Below are positions 6,595-7,153 of a stretch of DNA of 7,153 bases, piece after piece (within the stretch, counting starts at the first letter, position 1; each line of letters begins with the position of its first letter). The stretch spans positions 1-7,153 of the forward strand of contig QNEY01000082.1 of NCBI GenBank assembly GCA_003645385.1, in the 5' to 3' direction. Under the pieces are notes generated by a model. It was not told where the DNA came from. It did not search any database and was given only the letters and a program-made list of their open reading frames with translations. The translations under genes were made by a program, and so were the position numbers. The stretch comes from Gammaproteobacteria bacterium (lineage in GTDB: Bacteria > Pseudomonadota > Gammaproteobacteria > Nitrosococcales > Methylophagaceae).

Positions 6595-7153
6595 TAATTT
6601 TCCTTTTTATTCTCAGTGGCTACAGCTTGAGCATGATTAATGAGAACAGGGTCATCTAGTGACCACCCACCACCAAATGCCCGATTAAGATTGATAAAAT
6701 TAACAACGGCCTGACCTTGCGACTCAACCAGTCGATCTTGTTGATTAAAGAGTGAACGCTGTGAATCCAACAAACTTTGAAAATCAGTCAAACCAGCTAA
6801 ATAGCTTGTCGAAACAAGCTCTACAGACTCTTGGCTGGCATCAACAGCTTCTGATAATTTTTCTGCCCGTAAACGCTCTTGATTAAGTGAAACCATCGTT
6901 GTCTCGACTTCTGCCAAAGCATCTAATACTGTTTTTTCATAACGGATAATGGCCTGCTTTGTGCGTGACTCTTCAACATCAATCAACCCTTCTATTTTGC
7001 CACCAGAAAATAGATTCCAACGAACACCCGGCACAAAAGACCAGCCCACACTACTACTTTCAGCCAAATCACCAAACTCAGAGGCACCTAAAGTCAACAC
7101 ACCTGTTAATGAGAATTCAGGATATAAAGCAGCTGTTGCCACCCCTATACGTG
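6594..7153 (-). CDS. RND efflux outer-membrane channel (OprM/NodT-type TolC family), C-terminal part
   Basis: The coding frame is open to the window edge, so the 5' end is missing. About 185 residues remain of a protein that is usually 450-490 long. The visible part begins RIGVATAALYPEFSLTG, the well-conserved segment after the first half of OprM-like channels. It continues with VGWSFVPGVRWNLFSGGKIEG (a beta-strand region), then long helices with Glu/Leu/Ala repeats, and ends with GLTDFQSLLDSQRSLFNQQ and the LNRAFGGGW motif typical of the family. The protein forms a trimeric outer-membrane barrel with a periplasmic helical tunnel, the exit duct for the pump. The N-terminal lipobox, expected in this family, lies outside. 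The GTG at 7142 is an internal Val of the conserved IGVA motif and is not the start. The stop overlaps the adaptor ATG by one base, which signals translational coupling. Confidence 0.93.
   Translation of the reverse strand, partial: RIGVATAALYPEFSLTGVLTLGASEFGDLAESSSVGWSFVPGVRWNLFSGGKIEGLIDVEESRTKQAIIRYEKTVLDALAEVETTMVSLNQERLRAEKLSEAVDASQESVELVSTSYLAGLTDFQSLLDSQRSLFNQQDRLVESQGQAVVNFINLNRAFGGGWSLDDPVLINHAQAVATENKKEN
6601..6606 (-). promoter_or_regulatory. ribosome binding site of the adaptor gene inside the channel gene
   Basis: Read on the minus strand this is AAAGGA, 6 bases before the adaptor ATG at 6594 and within the last codons of the channel gene. Together with the TAATG stop/start overlap it fixes the adaptor start. 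Confidence 0.8.

Noticed and set aside
6594..7142. Channel gene starting at the GTG at 7142
   Set aside because: The frame stays open to the window edge, and the residues before it (R-I-G) complete the conserved IGVA motif of the family, so the gene is cut by the window.
1..7153. A defence system, CRISPR array, insertion sequence or other mobile element
   Set aside because: I saw no transposase, integrase, nuclease or toxin-antitoxin coding text, no regularly spaced repeats beyond the in-gene DRP run, and no target-site duplications.

Overview
The window looks like chromosomal DNA from a Gram-negative bacterium, most likely a gammaproteobacterium of moderately low GC content. This is inferred from the tripartite RND efflux genes, four predicted lipoproteins with standard lipoboxes, AGGA-type ribosome binding sites and sigma70-like promoter hexamers. 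I cannot name the genus from sequence alone.

Left part, plus strand (1-1333): a possible promoter, then two genes 2 bases apart. The first encodes a lipoprotein with two glyoxalase-fold (VOC) domains. The second encodes a small lipoprotein rich in Tyr and Gly with a run of seven Asp-Arg/Lys-Pro triplets and an arginine-rich tail. A strong 14-bp hairpin flanked by A and T tracts (1351-1388) follows. It can end transcription from both sides, because the next gene converges on it.

Middle, minus strand (1441-2254): a gene for a 209-residue lipoprotein with two copies of a small beta-rich repeat. A good promoter candidate lies upstream, with a short dyad in its spacer.

Right part, minus strand (2255-7153): the end of a tripartite efflux operon transcribed toward the left in the order outer-membrane channel (5' end cut off by the window), periplasmic adaptor lipoprotein, RND inner-membrane pump. 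The channel stop and adaptor start overlap by one base, and the adaptor and pump are 5 bases apart, so the three are almost certainly co-transcribed and translationally coupled. The products would assemble into one envelope-spanning, proton-driven exporter. No regulator and no promoter for this operon lie in the window.

I see no mobile element, tRNA, rRNA, CRISPR array or clear new system. The least ordinary items are the lipid-anchored double VOC protein paired with the DRP-repeat lipoprotein, and the pump's altered substrate pocket.
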